Below are positions 6,150-13,524 of a stretch of 14,849 bases of DNA, piece after piece. This DNA is from CAZHSN01 sp964535125 (lineage in GTDB: Bacteria; Armatimonadota; HRBIN16). The stretch covers positions 1 to 14,849 of the forward strand of contig CAZHSN010000093.1 of NCBI GenBank assembly GCA_964535125.1, given 5' to 3'. Under the pieces are notes generated by a model, which saw only the letters and a program-made list of their open reading frames with translations, made no database searches and was not told where the DNA came from. Every line of letters begins with the position of its first letter. Within the stretch, counting starts at the first letter, position 1. The position numbers and the translations under genes are program-made.

Positions 6150-6908
6150 ATGCGCATACTGATCACCAACGACGACGGGGTGCTGGCTCCCGGCCTGATG
6201 GCTCTGCGCCGGGCCTTGTCGAGCTTGGGTGATGTGTATGTGGTTGCGCCGGAGAGGCCCCGTTCAGGCGCCGGCCATGCGATTACGCTGCATAAACCGT
6301 TGCGCTTGACCGAGACGACACTGGCGGACGGTGCACCGGCTTGGGCCGCCAGCGGAACGCCCAGTGACTGTGTAACGCTGGCGCTGAGCGCCATCCTGGA
6401 CCACCGATGCGATCTGGTCGTGTCGGGCATCAACGATGGGCCCAACCTTGGCTGGGATGTGACCTACAGCGGCACGGTCGCCGCAGCGATGGAGGGCGCC
6501 ATTTTCGGCGTTCCCTCGATTGCCGTCTCTCTCTGCCGTGAGCCGGATGAGCCCTCATGCTTCGATGTCGCCGCCGAAACGGCATGGCGCGTGGCGCGGT
6601 ACGTGGGGCAGACCGGCTTGCCGCCCCATGTCCTGTTGAACATCAACGTACCCAACCAACTGGCTCCAGGTGCGCCCCGGTTGGTGGTGACATGCCAGGG
6701 TACGCGTCAGTACAATGACCGAATTGACGAACGGGTGGATCCGTGGGGAAAACCCTATTACTGGATCACCGGCAGTCCGGCCAATGAGCCAAACGATCCT
6801 GAATCTGATGTGCTGGTGGTTCAGAGAGGGCTGATATCGGTGACCCCCATTCATCTGGACTTGACGGCGCACCATATGCGCGATGTGATGAAGACTTGGA
6901 GATGGTAA
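6150..6908 (+). CDS. surE: 5'/3'-nucleotidase SurE
   Basis: SurE is a metal-dependent nucleoside monophosphate phosphatase linked to stationary-phase survival. The 252-residue product starts with the signature MRILITNDDG, with the metal-binding Asp8 and Asp9, then VVAPERPRSGAGHAITL with Ser39, and VSGINDGPNLGWDVTYSGTV (92-110) with Asn95, all metal or phosphate ligands in SurE structures. Length agrees with the family. The ATG lies 7 nt after the pheT stop; no clear SD is visible, so it may be translated by coupling with pheT. The next gene starts 2 nt after its stop. In many bacteria surE sits with pcm and rpoS; that context is absent here. Confidence 0.96.
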   Translation: MRILITNDDGVLAPGLMALRRALSSLGDVYVVAPERPRSGAGHAITLHKPLRLTETTLADGAPAWAASGTPSDCVTLALSAILDHRCDLVVSGINDGPNLGWDVTYSGTVAAAMEGAIFGVPSIAVSLCREPDEPSCFDVAAETAWRVARYVGQTGLPPHVLLNINVPNQLAPGAPRLVVTCQGTRQYNDRIDERVDPWGKPYYWITGSPANEPNDPESDVLVVQRGLISVTPIHLDLTAHHMRDVMKTWRW

Positions 6909-6910
6909 CG

Positions 6911-8404
6911 ATGACACGCTGGCGTTCACGCATGGTGTTGACGGCTGCAGCCGCCTTACTGGCCATTACGGCCTATGCGCAGACGGATGAGTGGCGGCCG
7001 GACGCCGGCCGCATACACCGTATCGCTTCGGTACTGGCGTCACCGGCGTACGCCGGACGCGACTCACGGGATCCCCGGTATGCGCTGACGGTCAACTACG
7101 TGACCGACTGGTTTCGAGCCACCGGCCTGAAGCCGCTGTCGGCTCGGGGATCCGCTCCTTACACGCAGCCGGTGTTGATTGAAACACAGTCGGTGGTGTC
7201 GGCCGATACAGGCGTGACCTGGATACGACACGGCGCCTCCATGCGTTTGCCAGTATGGCAGGGGAGCGCGCCGGACAGCATGTCTCACTCGGGAACGGCC
7301 CGCGGCGGCATTCTGTTCGCCGGAGACGGCATCGTCGCAGAGACCATGGATATCGACGACCTGAAGGGGTTGGCGCTGGCTCGAAAGGTGGTTCTGGTGC
7401 GTGACGGTGCTGTGAACCCGTCGGAACGGCTGCAGCGGTTTCCGCAGTATCTCAGGGCGTCTCAGAAGGCGCGTGAATTGGCCGAACGTGGCGCAGTGGG
7501 TGTACTGGTGGCCACCACCAACCCGGTACTGCTTCAACGCCGCACCATCGAGCAGGCCCTGTCGCCGGTTCGCATCCCGGTGTTGTATGTCGATGCAGGC
7601 CGTGTTGAGCGGATGATCGGCCGGTCATTGAAGGATCTTGCCGCTGGCACAGAACTGGGATCGGCCGAGATGAGGGTCAGTCTATCCGCGAAGCCTGTGA
7701 CTGCTCCCAACATCGTGGGGGTCTTGCCGGGGTGTGACAAGGATCTGTCGAAGCGTGCCTATGTGATCGGGGCGCATGCCGATCATCTGGGCGAAGGACT
7801 GCGTGTGTTCGGGTCACTGGCGGGCGCGAACGCATCACAGATCCATCCCGGTGCAGATGACAACGCATCAGGCGTGGCCGTCATGCTGGAGATCGCGCGG
7901 CTGCTGAAAAACCGACCGCTGAGGCGGTCCGTCGTGTTCGTGGCGTTCAGCGGTGAAGAACTGGGGCTTAAAGGGTCGGTGCACTATGTGGAGAACCCCC
8001 TGTGGTCTCTGGATCACACTGATGGGATGCTATGCTTGGATATGCTGGGCCGGCTCACGGATAACCGGTTGAAAGTGATCGGGATGCAGTCGGATGATAT
8101 CTGGAGCGCGTCGGCGCGGGATGCGGCCGCAGCATTCGGCGTGACCGCCGAGACGTACACCTATCCGTTTGGGTCCAGCGACTATGCGCCGTTCGAGTCG
8201 GCTGGACTGCGGACGCTCTTTCTGCACACCGGCGAACATCCGGACTACCACACGCCGCGTGACACCGCAGATAAGCTAAACGCTGAGGGTATGGCTCGTA
8301 TCGCGGCGATTGCCTGCGAATTGATGCATCGAGTCGACGCCTCCGATCAACAGATCCCCCGGGGGGAATCCAAGCCGCACTCCCTGTTTGAACTGCGAAA
8401 CTGA
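6911..8404 (+). CDS. Secreted M28-family zinc metallopeptidase with PA-like insert
   Basis: The 497-residue product (from ATG 6911) starts with a signal peptide: basic MTRWRSRM, a hydrophobic core VLTAAAALLAIT, and a likely cut after AYA at residues 21-23. GGAG (6898-6901) lies 9 nt before this ATG; TTG 6896 and ATG 6902 overlap that SD and the end of surE. A protease-associated-type insert covers about 130-265. The M28 catalytic part has its whole co-catalytic zinc site: His289 and Asp291 (GAHADHLG), Asp316 (GADDNASG), Glu349 as catalytic base and Glu350 (SGEELGLKGS), Asp377 (LDMLGR) and His447 (YHTPRDT). Relatives are aminopeptidases or carboxypeptidases of the periplasm or outside. Substrate cannot be told. 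With surE it separates the translation and heme groups. Confidence 0.93.
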   Translation: MTRWRSRMVLTAAAALLAITAYAQTDEWRPDAGRIHRIASVLASPAYAGRDSRDPRYALTVNYVTDWFRATGLKPLSARGSAPYTQPVLIETQSVVSADTGVTWIRHGASMRLPVWQGSAPDSMSHSGTARGGILFAGDGIVAETMDIDDLKGLALARKVVLVRDGAVNPSERLQRFPQYLRASQKARELAERGAVGVLVATTNPVLLQRRTIEQALSPVRIPVLYVDAGRVERMIGRSLKDLAAGTELGSAEMRVSLSAKPVTAPNIVGVLPGCDKDLSKRAYVIGAHADHLGEGLRVFGSLAGANASQIHPGADDNASGVAVMLEIARLLKNRPLRRSVVFVAFSGEELGLKGSVHYVENPLWSLDHTDGMLCLDMLGRLTDNRLKVIGMQSDDIWSASARDAAAAFGVTAETYTYPFGSSDYAPFESAGLRTLFLHTGEHPDYHTPRDTADKLNAEGMARIAAIACELMHRVDASDQQIPRGESKPHSLFELRN

Positions 8405-8429
8405 GCATCACGCAGGCCGTTGACCCGAC

Positions 8430-8455
8430 GGCTGCGAATCAGCCACACTGCTTTT
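8430..8455 (+). other. Weak hairpin with T-rich tail before hemA
   Basis: In the 67-nt gap before hemA, GGCTG (8430-8434) pairs with CAGCC (8440-8444) around a 5-nt loop, and TTTT follows at 8452-8455, 7 nt after the stem. The short stem and displaced T-run make a poor terminator. It could be a leaky terminator closing the surE-peptidase unit or a leader structure for the heme operon; it could equally be chance. Confidence 0.2.
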
Positions 8456-8462
8456 GGGAGGG
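8456..8462 (+). promoter_or_regulatory. SD of hemA, deciding the GTG start
   Basis: GGGAGGG (8456-8462) lies 9 nt before GTG 8472. The upstream TTG at 8454 overlaps this SD and has none of its own, so the shorter start is preferred; it also places the conserved HLISLGLTHHTAP beginning at residue 3, as in other HemA proteins, and the catalytic Cys at residue 50, as in E. coli. Confidence 0.75.
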
Positions 8463-8471
8463 CGGCGCGTT

Positions 8472-9746
8472 GTGCAACATCTGATCTCACTCGGGTTAAC
8501 ACATCACACGGCTCCATTGGAGGTCCGTGAGGTGTTGGCGTTGCCGCCGGCCACTCTCTCGGAGTCGCTGCGTCGGTTGGCTCAGCGCGGAGTGCGCGAT
8601 GCGGTGATACTATCCACCTGCAACCGATTTGAAGTCTACGCGCGACGCGTGCCCGAGTCGGAACTCCTGCGGCTGATGTCCGAGACGCTGGCCATTCCTC
8701 TGAGTTCGTTTGCTCCCTGGGTGCAGACATGGCGCGCAGTCGATGCGGTATCTCATCTGTTTCACGTCGCCGCGGGATTGGACAGCCAGGTGCTGGGTGA
8801 GTCAGAAGTGCTGGGGCAGGTGAAGCGTGCATGGGAGTTGAGCCGGGAGGAGGGGTTGTCTGCGCGCTTTATGAATGCGTTGTTTCGGGCGGCGCTGACC
8901 ACCGGTAAGCGTGTGCGCACGGAAACCGAACTGGGCGTACGTCCCATTTCGCTGGGAACGCTTGCGGTACGGCAGGCGTCCGCAGTTCGTCCGGATCTAA
9001 CGGATTGTCAAATCGCAGTACTGGGCGCAGGGGTGATGGGCAGACGTATTTTGCGCGAATTGCAGAGCGGTCCCAGTTTGCCGTTGTGGTGGTTTACGCG
9101 CGATCCATCCCGGTTGCGCAGTGACACCGACATCCGCGCGGAAGTACAGCCGGCGTCCGAACTACAGGCCCGTCTGCATGAGATCGACGTGTTGTTTTGC
9201 GCCACCGAATCGGCGTCTCCTGTGCTGGATCTGACGGCGCTCGACGCCTCTGGCGCACCGCGGCCAAACCACCCCCTGCTGATCATTGATCTGGGCATGC
9301 CCCGCAATGTCGATCCCGGCATCATGCAGCATCCAGGCGTGACACTGCTGGATCTGGATGGCTTGCAAACACTGGCGGATGAGCACCGGGAGTCCCGACA
9401 GGCTGAAGTGCCGGCTGCGGCGCGGTTGATTGAGGCAGACTTGGCGACGTTTGTGGACCGCTGGCGGATGCGCGATGTGGATGACGCGTTGCGCCGGCTG
9501 AAGGAGCGTGTGGAGCGCGTGCGGGCAGAACAACTGGCTTGGGCCGCACCCAAGTTAGTCGACTTAACGGACCGCGAGTGGGCGATTGTCGATCAGATCA
9601 CCCAGCGGTTGACTCGCCGTCTGATGCATCATCCGCTCAGCGAAGTCCGGTTAATGGCGGAGCGCCCGGGAGGGCTGGATGCCTTCGTGCAGCTGTTCGG
9701 TCTGGAGGCTGACGGCGACGGCGACACGGAGCGCCCGAATGGCTGA
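8472..9746 (+). CDS. hemA: Glutamyl-tRNA reductase
   Basis: HemA reduces glutamyl-tRNA(Glu) with NADPH to glutamate-1-semialdehyde, the first committed and usually rate-limiting step of C5-pathway tetrapyrrole synthesis. The 424-residue product has the catalytic domain with nucleophile Cys50 in STCNRFEVY, His98 in LFHVAAGLDS and the near-invariant VLGESEVLGQVKRAW (107-121). An NADPH-binding Rossmann fold begins at AVLGAGVMGRR (182-192) and includes IIDLGMPRNVDP. A C-terminal helical dimerisation domain starts around residue 300 and includes a coiled-coil-like stretch rich in Arg and Glu. It opens the heme cluster and overlaps hemC by 8 nt (ATGGCTGA). The peptidase gene stops 67 nt upstream; no convincing promoter is visible in that gap. 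Family regulation by N-terminal degradation or heme cannot be judged from sequence. Confidence 0.97.
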   Translation: MQHLISLGLTHHTAPLEVREVLALPPATLSESLRRLAQRGVRDAVILSTCNRFEVYARRVPESELLRLMSETLAIPLSSFAPWVQTWRAVDAVSHLFHVAAGLDSQVLGESEVLGQVKRAWELSREEGLSARFMNALFRAALTTGKRVRTETELGVRPISLGTLAVRQASAVRPDLTDCQIAVLGAGVMGRRILRELQSGPSLPLWWFTRDPSRLRSDTDIRAEVQPASELQARLHEIDVLFCATESASPVLDLTALDASGAPRPNHPLLIIDLGMPRNVDPGIMQHPGVTLLDLDGLQTLADEHRESRQAEVPAAARLIEADLATFVDRWRMRDVDDALRRLKERVERVRAEQLAWAAPKLVDLTDREWAIVDQITQRLTRRLMHHPLSEVRLMAERPGGLDAFVQLFGLEADGDGDTERPNG

Positions 9747-10668
9747 CAGCCTGCGTATTGGTACCCGGGGCAGCCGCCTCGCACGGGCGCAGTGTGATCA
9801 GGTGATCGCTGCGTTACTGCGGGCGCATCCCGGACTGCGGGTGGATGTTACCGTCATTCGCACCTCTGGCGATCAGCGCCAGTATGGGATCACCGGGGCG
9901 TTTGTCAAAGAGATCCAACAGGCGCTGCAGCACGGCGATATCGATCTGGCGGTACACAGTATGAAGGATCTGCCGGTGGCGCCTGTCCCGGGGTTGGCGG
10001 TCACGGCAACACCGGTTCGTGGTCCGGTGCACGAGATGCTGGTTCAACGGGCAGCCTGTCCCGACCCTTGGTCTGGTGACACAGCGGTTGGCGCAGGCGG
10101 TCCTCGGCGGAGCGCTTTGGTGCGGCATCGGTATCCGCAGGCGGACTGCCGTCCTTTACAGGGGAATGTCGATACCCGACTCCGCAAGCTGCTGGAAGGC
10201 GACTTTGCGTCTATCCTGATCGCCGAGGCGGGACTGAGCCGTCTGGGCTTGCTGCATCCGGGGGCGCTGCCCAGCAGCCTGATGGTCCACCGCCTGCCAT
10301 TGGATCGGTTTCCACCGGCCCCCGCACAGGGAGCTTTGGCTTTGGAGTGCCGGGCCGACGATACGCAAACACGTACATGGCTCAATCCGCTGATGCATCC
10401 CCCTACCTTTGCGGAGGTGACTGCCGAACGTGCCCTGTTGACAGCTTTGGGTGGGGGCTGCAGCATTCCGCTGGGAGCGAGTGCGCGTGCGGACGGCGAC
10501 GTGTTGATGCTGCATGCCTGCGTGCTCTGCCCTGATGGAACGGAGCGCATTGACGTGCAGACGGAAGGGTGTGTCGCGGAACCGGTGCGTTTGGGAGTGC
10601 AGGCTGCTGAGTTGCTGCGCAAACTGGGCGCCAGTGACCTGCTGAAGAACAGCGGAGCAGGCAGGTGA
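9739..10668 (+). CDS. hemC: Porphobilinogen deaminase (hydroxymethylbilane synthase), unusual active-site sequence
   Basis: HemC joins four porphobilinogens into hydroxymethylbilane on a dipyrromethane cofactor. The 309-residue product has the family start (LRIGTRGSRLA, Arg10), AVHSMKDLP with catalytic Asp77 (E. coli Asp84), and cofactor-bearing Cys241 in LGGGCSIPLGA. Several motifs depart from the family: GTSSLRR reads GAGGPRR (118-124), the two arginines kept; LRGNVxTRL reads LQGNVDTRL (140-148), so the E. coli Arg149 position is Gln141; DPRDALV reads GPVHEMLV; and PGQGAL reads PAQGAL. ATG 9739 is chosen over an open frame reaching back to 9679, because GGAG (9728-9731) lies 7 nt upstream and conserved sequence starts there. 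It overlaps hemA by 8 nt and hemD by 4 nt. Family identity is firm; the catalytic consequence is unknown. Confidence 0.95.
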   Translation: MADSLRIGTRGSRLARAQCDQVIAALLRAHPGLRVDVTVIRTSGDQRQYGITGAFVKEIQQALQHGDIDLAVHSMKDLPVAPVPGLAVTATPVRGPVHEMLVQRAACPDPWSGDTAVGAGGPRRSALVRHRYPQADCRPLQGNVDTRLRKLLEGDFASILIAEAGLSRLGLLHPGALPSSLMVHRLPLDRFPPAPAQGALALECRADDTQTRTWLNPLMHPPTFAEVTAERALLTALGGGCSIPLGASARADGDVLMLHACVLCPDGTERIDVQTEGCVAEPVRLGVQAAELLRKLGASDLLKNSGAGR

Positions 10669-11441
10669 GCGGGCGTGTATTGGAGGGACGGCGTATCATG
10701 GTCACGCGTCCCGAGGGACAGAATGAGGCGCTTTGCAGGGCGCTGCGTGAGTTGGGGGCGCATGTGCGGGAGGCGCCTGTGCTGCGCTGCGTGCCGCCGG
10801 CTGATGACAGGCCTTTGAGAGAAGCGTTGATGTCGTTGCCTCAATTCGATTGGATGGTGTTCACCAGCGTGAACGGCGTGCGCGCAACGGCGCAACGTAT
10901 GGATACGCATGGGGGGACGCTGCCCGCGACTCTTGACCTGGCCGCCATTGGCCCGGCAACCGCAGAGGCGATCCGGAGTGCGTACCAGGATGTGCAGGAT
11001 GTGTTTATTCCCAGTGAATACATCGCCGAATCGTTAGCTTCCGAACTGCCGGTTCTGCCAGGCGCGCGGATATTGCTCCCGCAGGCGCGTCGCGCCCGTC
11101 CGGTGCTCGCGGACATGCTGAGACTCCGTCAGGTGCTGGTGACACAAGTCGAGGCATACGATGTCGCCCCAGTGGACGCGGCGTCATTTCGGCAGTCGGT
11201 TGGATCTGAACAGCCGGATTGGATCGTGCTGACCAGTCCGAGCGGCGTGCAGGCTCTGGTCGGTCTGTTGCGGTCATCCGCCTTGAGCAGATGGCTGACC
11301 CAGTCGCGTCTGGCCTGTATCGGTCCCGTGACAGCCGACGCCTGTGTGCGCTTGGGATTGCGCGTGGATCTGATCCCGTCCGCACATACCGAGGCCGGGC
11401 TGGTGGAAGCCTTGTGTACACAGAGAGGAGAACACAGATGA
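10665..11441 (+). CDS. hemD: Uroporphyrinogen-III synthase
   Basis: HemD closes and inverts ring D of hydroxymethylbilane to give uroporphyrinogen III. This is a weakly conserved family; the 258-residue length, the two-lobed pattern and the context carry the call. Visible family features are the start RRIMVTRPEGQ with a following helix, DWMVFTSVNGVRA in lobe 1 (about 61-73), ARILLPQARRARPVL leading to VEAYDV at the hinge, and a second DWIVLTSPSGVQAL followed by LACIGPVTADA. The GTG start overlaps the hemC stop as GTGA; GGAG (10654-10657) is 7 nt upstream. It overlaps hemB by ATGA. Standing directly between hemC and hemB leaves little doubt about its role. Confidence 0.94.
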   Translation: MSGRVLEGRRIMVTRPEGQNEALCRALRELGAHVREAPVLRCVPPADDRPLREALMSLPQFDWMVFTSVNGVRATAQRMDTHGGTLPATLDLAAIGPATAEAIRSAYQDVQDVFIPSEYIAESLASELPVLPGARILLPQARRARPVLADMLRLRQVLVTQVEAYDVAPVDAASFRQSVGSEQPDWIVLTSPSGVQALVGLLRSSALSRWLTQSRLACIGPVTADACVRLGLRVDLIPSAHTEAGLVEALCTQRGEHR

Positions 11442-12421
11442 GTAGCCAATGGGATCCGGCGGATCGATTGCGACGGATGCGAGCCGATCCGGTGCTGCGC
11501 GCCATGGTGCGCGAACACCGGATCAGTCCGGAACAGCTGATGTATCCGATATTCGTGACAGAGTCCGCGAACTCACCGGAACCCATCGGCGCGATGCCCG
11601 GGCAGTACCGCTGGCCGCTGACGCGGCTGTTTGAACTGATGGATCGACTGGTGTCCGCCGGTATTCGGTCGGTGCTGCTGTTTGGTATACCCGCCACGAC
11701 GGACGGGCACGGTGAAGACGCAGCGCATCCGGATGGTGTCGTCTCTAGAGCCGTGCGTCTGATACGGAATGGCTGGCCGGAGATGGTGGTCTGCACCGAC
11801 GTATGCCTGTGCGCTTACAGCGCTCATGGACACTGCGGGGTGTACGTTGATGGGGTGCTGGATAACGACCGCACGCTGCCGTTACTGGCTGCGATGGCCG
11901 TGGCGCACGCGGAGGCAGGGGCGCACTTGGTGGCTCCCAGCGCGATGGCGGATGGGCAGGTGGCGGCCATCCGCACCGCTTTGGACAGCGCGGGATTTGC
12001 AAACACCGCCATCATGGCTTACAGCGCGAAATACGCATCCGGATTCTACGGGCCGTTTCGTGAGGCGGCAGGCAGCGCGCCGCACTCCGGCGACCGCAAG
12101 GCGTACCAGATGGATCCTCCCAATGCACTGGAGGCGTTGCGGGAGATGGAGGCGGACGCCCGTCAGGGGGCAGACATTCTGATGGTGAAACCTGGCCTGG
12201 CGTATCTTGACATCGTGGTGCGCGCGAGGCAGCGTTTCCCGCATCCTGTGGCTGTCTATCAGGTGAGCGGCGAGTATGCGATGATTGAAGCGGCAGCTGC
12301 TAATGGATGGCTGGATCGGCGCGCTGTGGTCATGGAGGTGCTGACCGCTTCGGTGCGCGCCGGTGCACAGATACTGATTACCTATCATGCACCGGATGTG
12401 GCGCGGTGGTTGGGCGAATGA
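11438..12421 (+). CDS. hemB: Delta-aminolevulinic acid dehydratase (porphobilinogen synthase)
   Basis: HemB condenses two 5-aminolevulinates into porphobilinogen. The 327-residue product contains the two Schiff-base lysines, Lys198 in AYSAKYAS and Lys251 in LMVKPGLAYLD. It is a zinc type: the metal-binding segment reads VCTDVCLCAYSAHGHCG, with Cys123, Cys125 and Cys133 as zinc ligands and no Asp replacement. GDRKAYQMDP (218-227) is the conserved region after the active-site lid. ATG 11438 overlaps the hemD stop (ATGA) and has AGAGGAG (11424-11430) 7 nt upstream; the frame is open back to 11219 but that part lies inside hemD and lacks family similarity. The downstream radical SAM gene overlaps it by ATGA. 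Confidence 0.98.
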   Translation: MSSQWDPADRLRRMRADPVLRAMVREHRISPEQLMYPIFVTESANSPEPIGAMPGQYRWPLTRLFELMDRLVSAGIRSVLLFGIPATTDGHGEDAAHPDGVVSRAVRLIRNGWPEMVVCTDVCLCAYSAHGHCGVYVDGVLDNDRTLPLLAAMAVAHAEAGAHLVAPSAMADGQVAAIRTALDSAGFANTAIMAYSAKYASGFYGPFREAAGSAPHSGDRKAYQMDPPNALEALREMEADARQGADILMVKPGLAYLDIVVRARQRFPHPVAVYQVSGEYAMIEAAAANGWLDRRAVVMEVLTASVRAGAQILITYHAPDVARWLGE

Positions 12422-13524
12422 GCGTGACTTTTGTGCGATCAACCGGTCATACCCGATGGGACGTGACACGCGCCCCCATGATGTGCTATTGGGAACTGAC
12501 CCGCGCATGTGATCTGGCGTGTCGGCACTGCCGGGCTGAGGCGCAAGCGGAACGGCATCCCGGTGAGTTAAGCACTGAGGAGTGCCGGCGTCTGATCGAC
12601 CAACTGGCGCAGTTTGGCGATCCGTTACCTCACGTGGTGATTACCGGTGGAGATCCCCTCAAGCGCCCCGACTTGTGGGACATTATCGGGATGCTCAAAC
12701 AGAAGGGATTTCAGGTCGCTATCACCCCCAGCGGAACGTACGCTCTGAGCGAACCGGTGGTCGACCGGTTCCGTCATGAAGGGATCTGGATGGTGTCGAT
12801 GAGTCTGGATGGCTCTGACCCTACGCGGCACGATGGTATCCGTCAGGTGCCCGGCGCGTATCATCAGACCCTGCGAGCCATGCGCTGGTGCAGTCAGGCG
12901 AACCTGCCGATGCAGATCAACACGTTGGTATGCCGGGAGACGCTGGATGACCTGCGAGCGATCCATCAGTTGGTGACCGAACACGCGGCCGCGCGATGGT
13001 CGCCGTTTTTTCTGATACAGGTAGGCCGTGGACGCGGGTTGAGTGAGATCACTCCTGAGCAGTCCGAGCAGACCTGCCGTATGCTGATCGAACTGGCGGA
13101 CACGAGTCCGGTAGTGATCAAAACGACGGAACTGCCCCAGTACCGCCGGGTTGTTTTGCAGTTCGCACCCTCCGGTAGTGCCGCTCGGGCACAGATCCAG
13201 CGAGGTCTGGGTATACGGGACGGGTGCGGTATTCTGTTTATCTCCCACCTTGGTGATCTGTATCCGTCGGGATTCCTTCCGGTGACGGTCGGTTCGGTGC
13301 ACTCGGTAGATCCGGTTACCGCTTACCGCACTGCACCTCTGCTGGCACAACTGCGTGACTCGGGGCAGTTGGGCGGCAAGTGCGGTTTATGTGAGTTTCG
13401 TGATGCCTGCGGCGGATCGCGTGCGCGGGCATGGGCGCATACGGGTGATGTGATGGCGGCCGATCCGATGTGCCCCTATGTATCGCGTGCTGCGGCCGCC
13501 GCAGGTATGGAGACAGCGATCTGA
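12418..13524 (+). CDS. Radical SAM/SPASM protein, NirJ/AhbD-like (probably TIGR04053 family)
   Basis: The 368-residue protein is a radical SAM enzyme: CDLACRHC (31-38) gives Cys31, Cys35 and Cys38 for the 4Fe-4S cluster, ITGGDPL (75-81) is the SAM-binding GG motif, and MSLDGSDPTRHD follows near 128-139. The C-terminal SPASM-like domain has Cys270, Cys322, Cys325, Cys331 and Cys352 for auxiliary Fe-S clusters. The beginning RAPMMCYWELTRACDLAC and the stretch FFLIQVGRGRGL recall the TIGR04053 group, related to heme-pathway enzymes NirJ and AhbD; this rests on memory of the family. ATG 12418 overlaps the hemB stop by ATGA and only a weak SD is visible, so translation is probably coupled. A tetrapyrrole or Fe-S role is inferred from context; peptide-modifying SPASM enzymes are the alternative, but no precursor peptide gene lies beside it. 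Confidence 0.88.
   Translation: MSVTFVRSTGHTRWDVTRAPMMCYWELTRACDLACRHCRAEAQAERHPGELSTEECRRLIDQLAQFGDPLPHVVITGGDPLKRPDLWDIIGMLKQKGFQVAITPSGTYALSEPVVDRFRHEGIWMVSMSLDGSDPTRHDGIRQVPGAYHQTLRAMRWCSQANLPMQINTLVCRETLDDLRAIHQLVTEHAAARWSPFFLIQVGRGRGLSEITPEQSEQTCRMLIELADTSPVVIKTTELPQYRRVVLQFAPSGSAARAQIQRGLGIRDGCGILFISHLGDLYPSGFLPVTVGSVHSVDPVTAYRTAPLLAQLRDSGQLGGKCGLCEFRDACGGSRARAWAHTGDVMAADPMCPYVSRAAAAAGMETAI

Noticed and set aside
8420..8448. TTGACC at 8420-8425 as a -35 box for a hemA promoter
   Set aside because: At 16-18 nt spacing there is only CCACAC-like sequence, with no acceptable -10 hexamer.
8454..8471. TTG 8454 as hemA start
   Set aside because: The codon overlaps the only good SD (GGGAGGG, 8456-8462), and GTG 8472 gives the normal HemA beginning with Cys50 in the standard place.
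10044..10910. Open frame of 288 codons on the minus strand
   Set aside because: Antisense to hemC and hemD, low-complexity Arg/Ser/Pro-rich translation, no SD; a shadow frame.
11219..11437. Upstream extension of the hemB frame
   Set aside because: The 73 extra codons lie inside hemD, match nothing in HemB, and ATG 11438 has its own SD. The same reasoning removes the extensions before hemC (9679), the radical SAM gene (12307) and the glycosyltransferase (13470).
11005..11796. Open frame of 263 codons on the minus strand
   Set aside because: Antisense to hemD and hemB with no recognisable domain and a composition typical of shadow frames.
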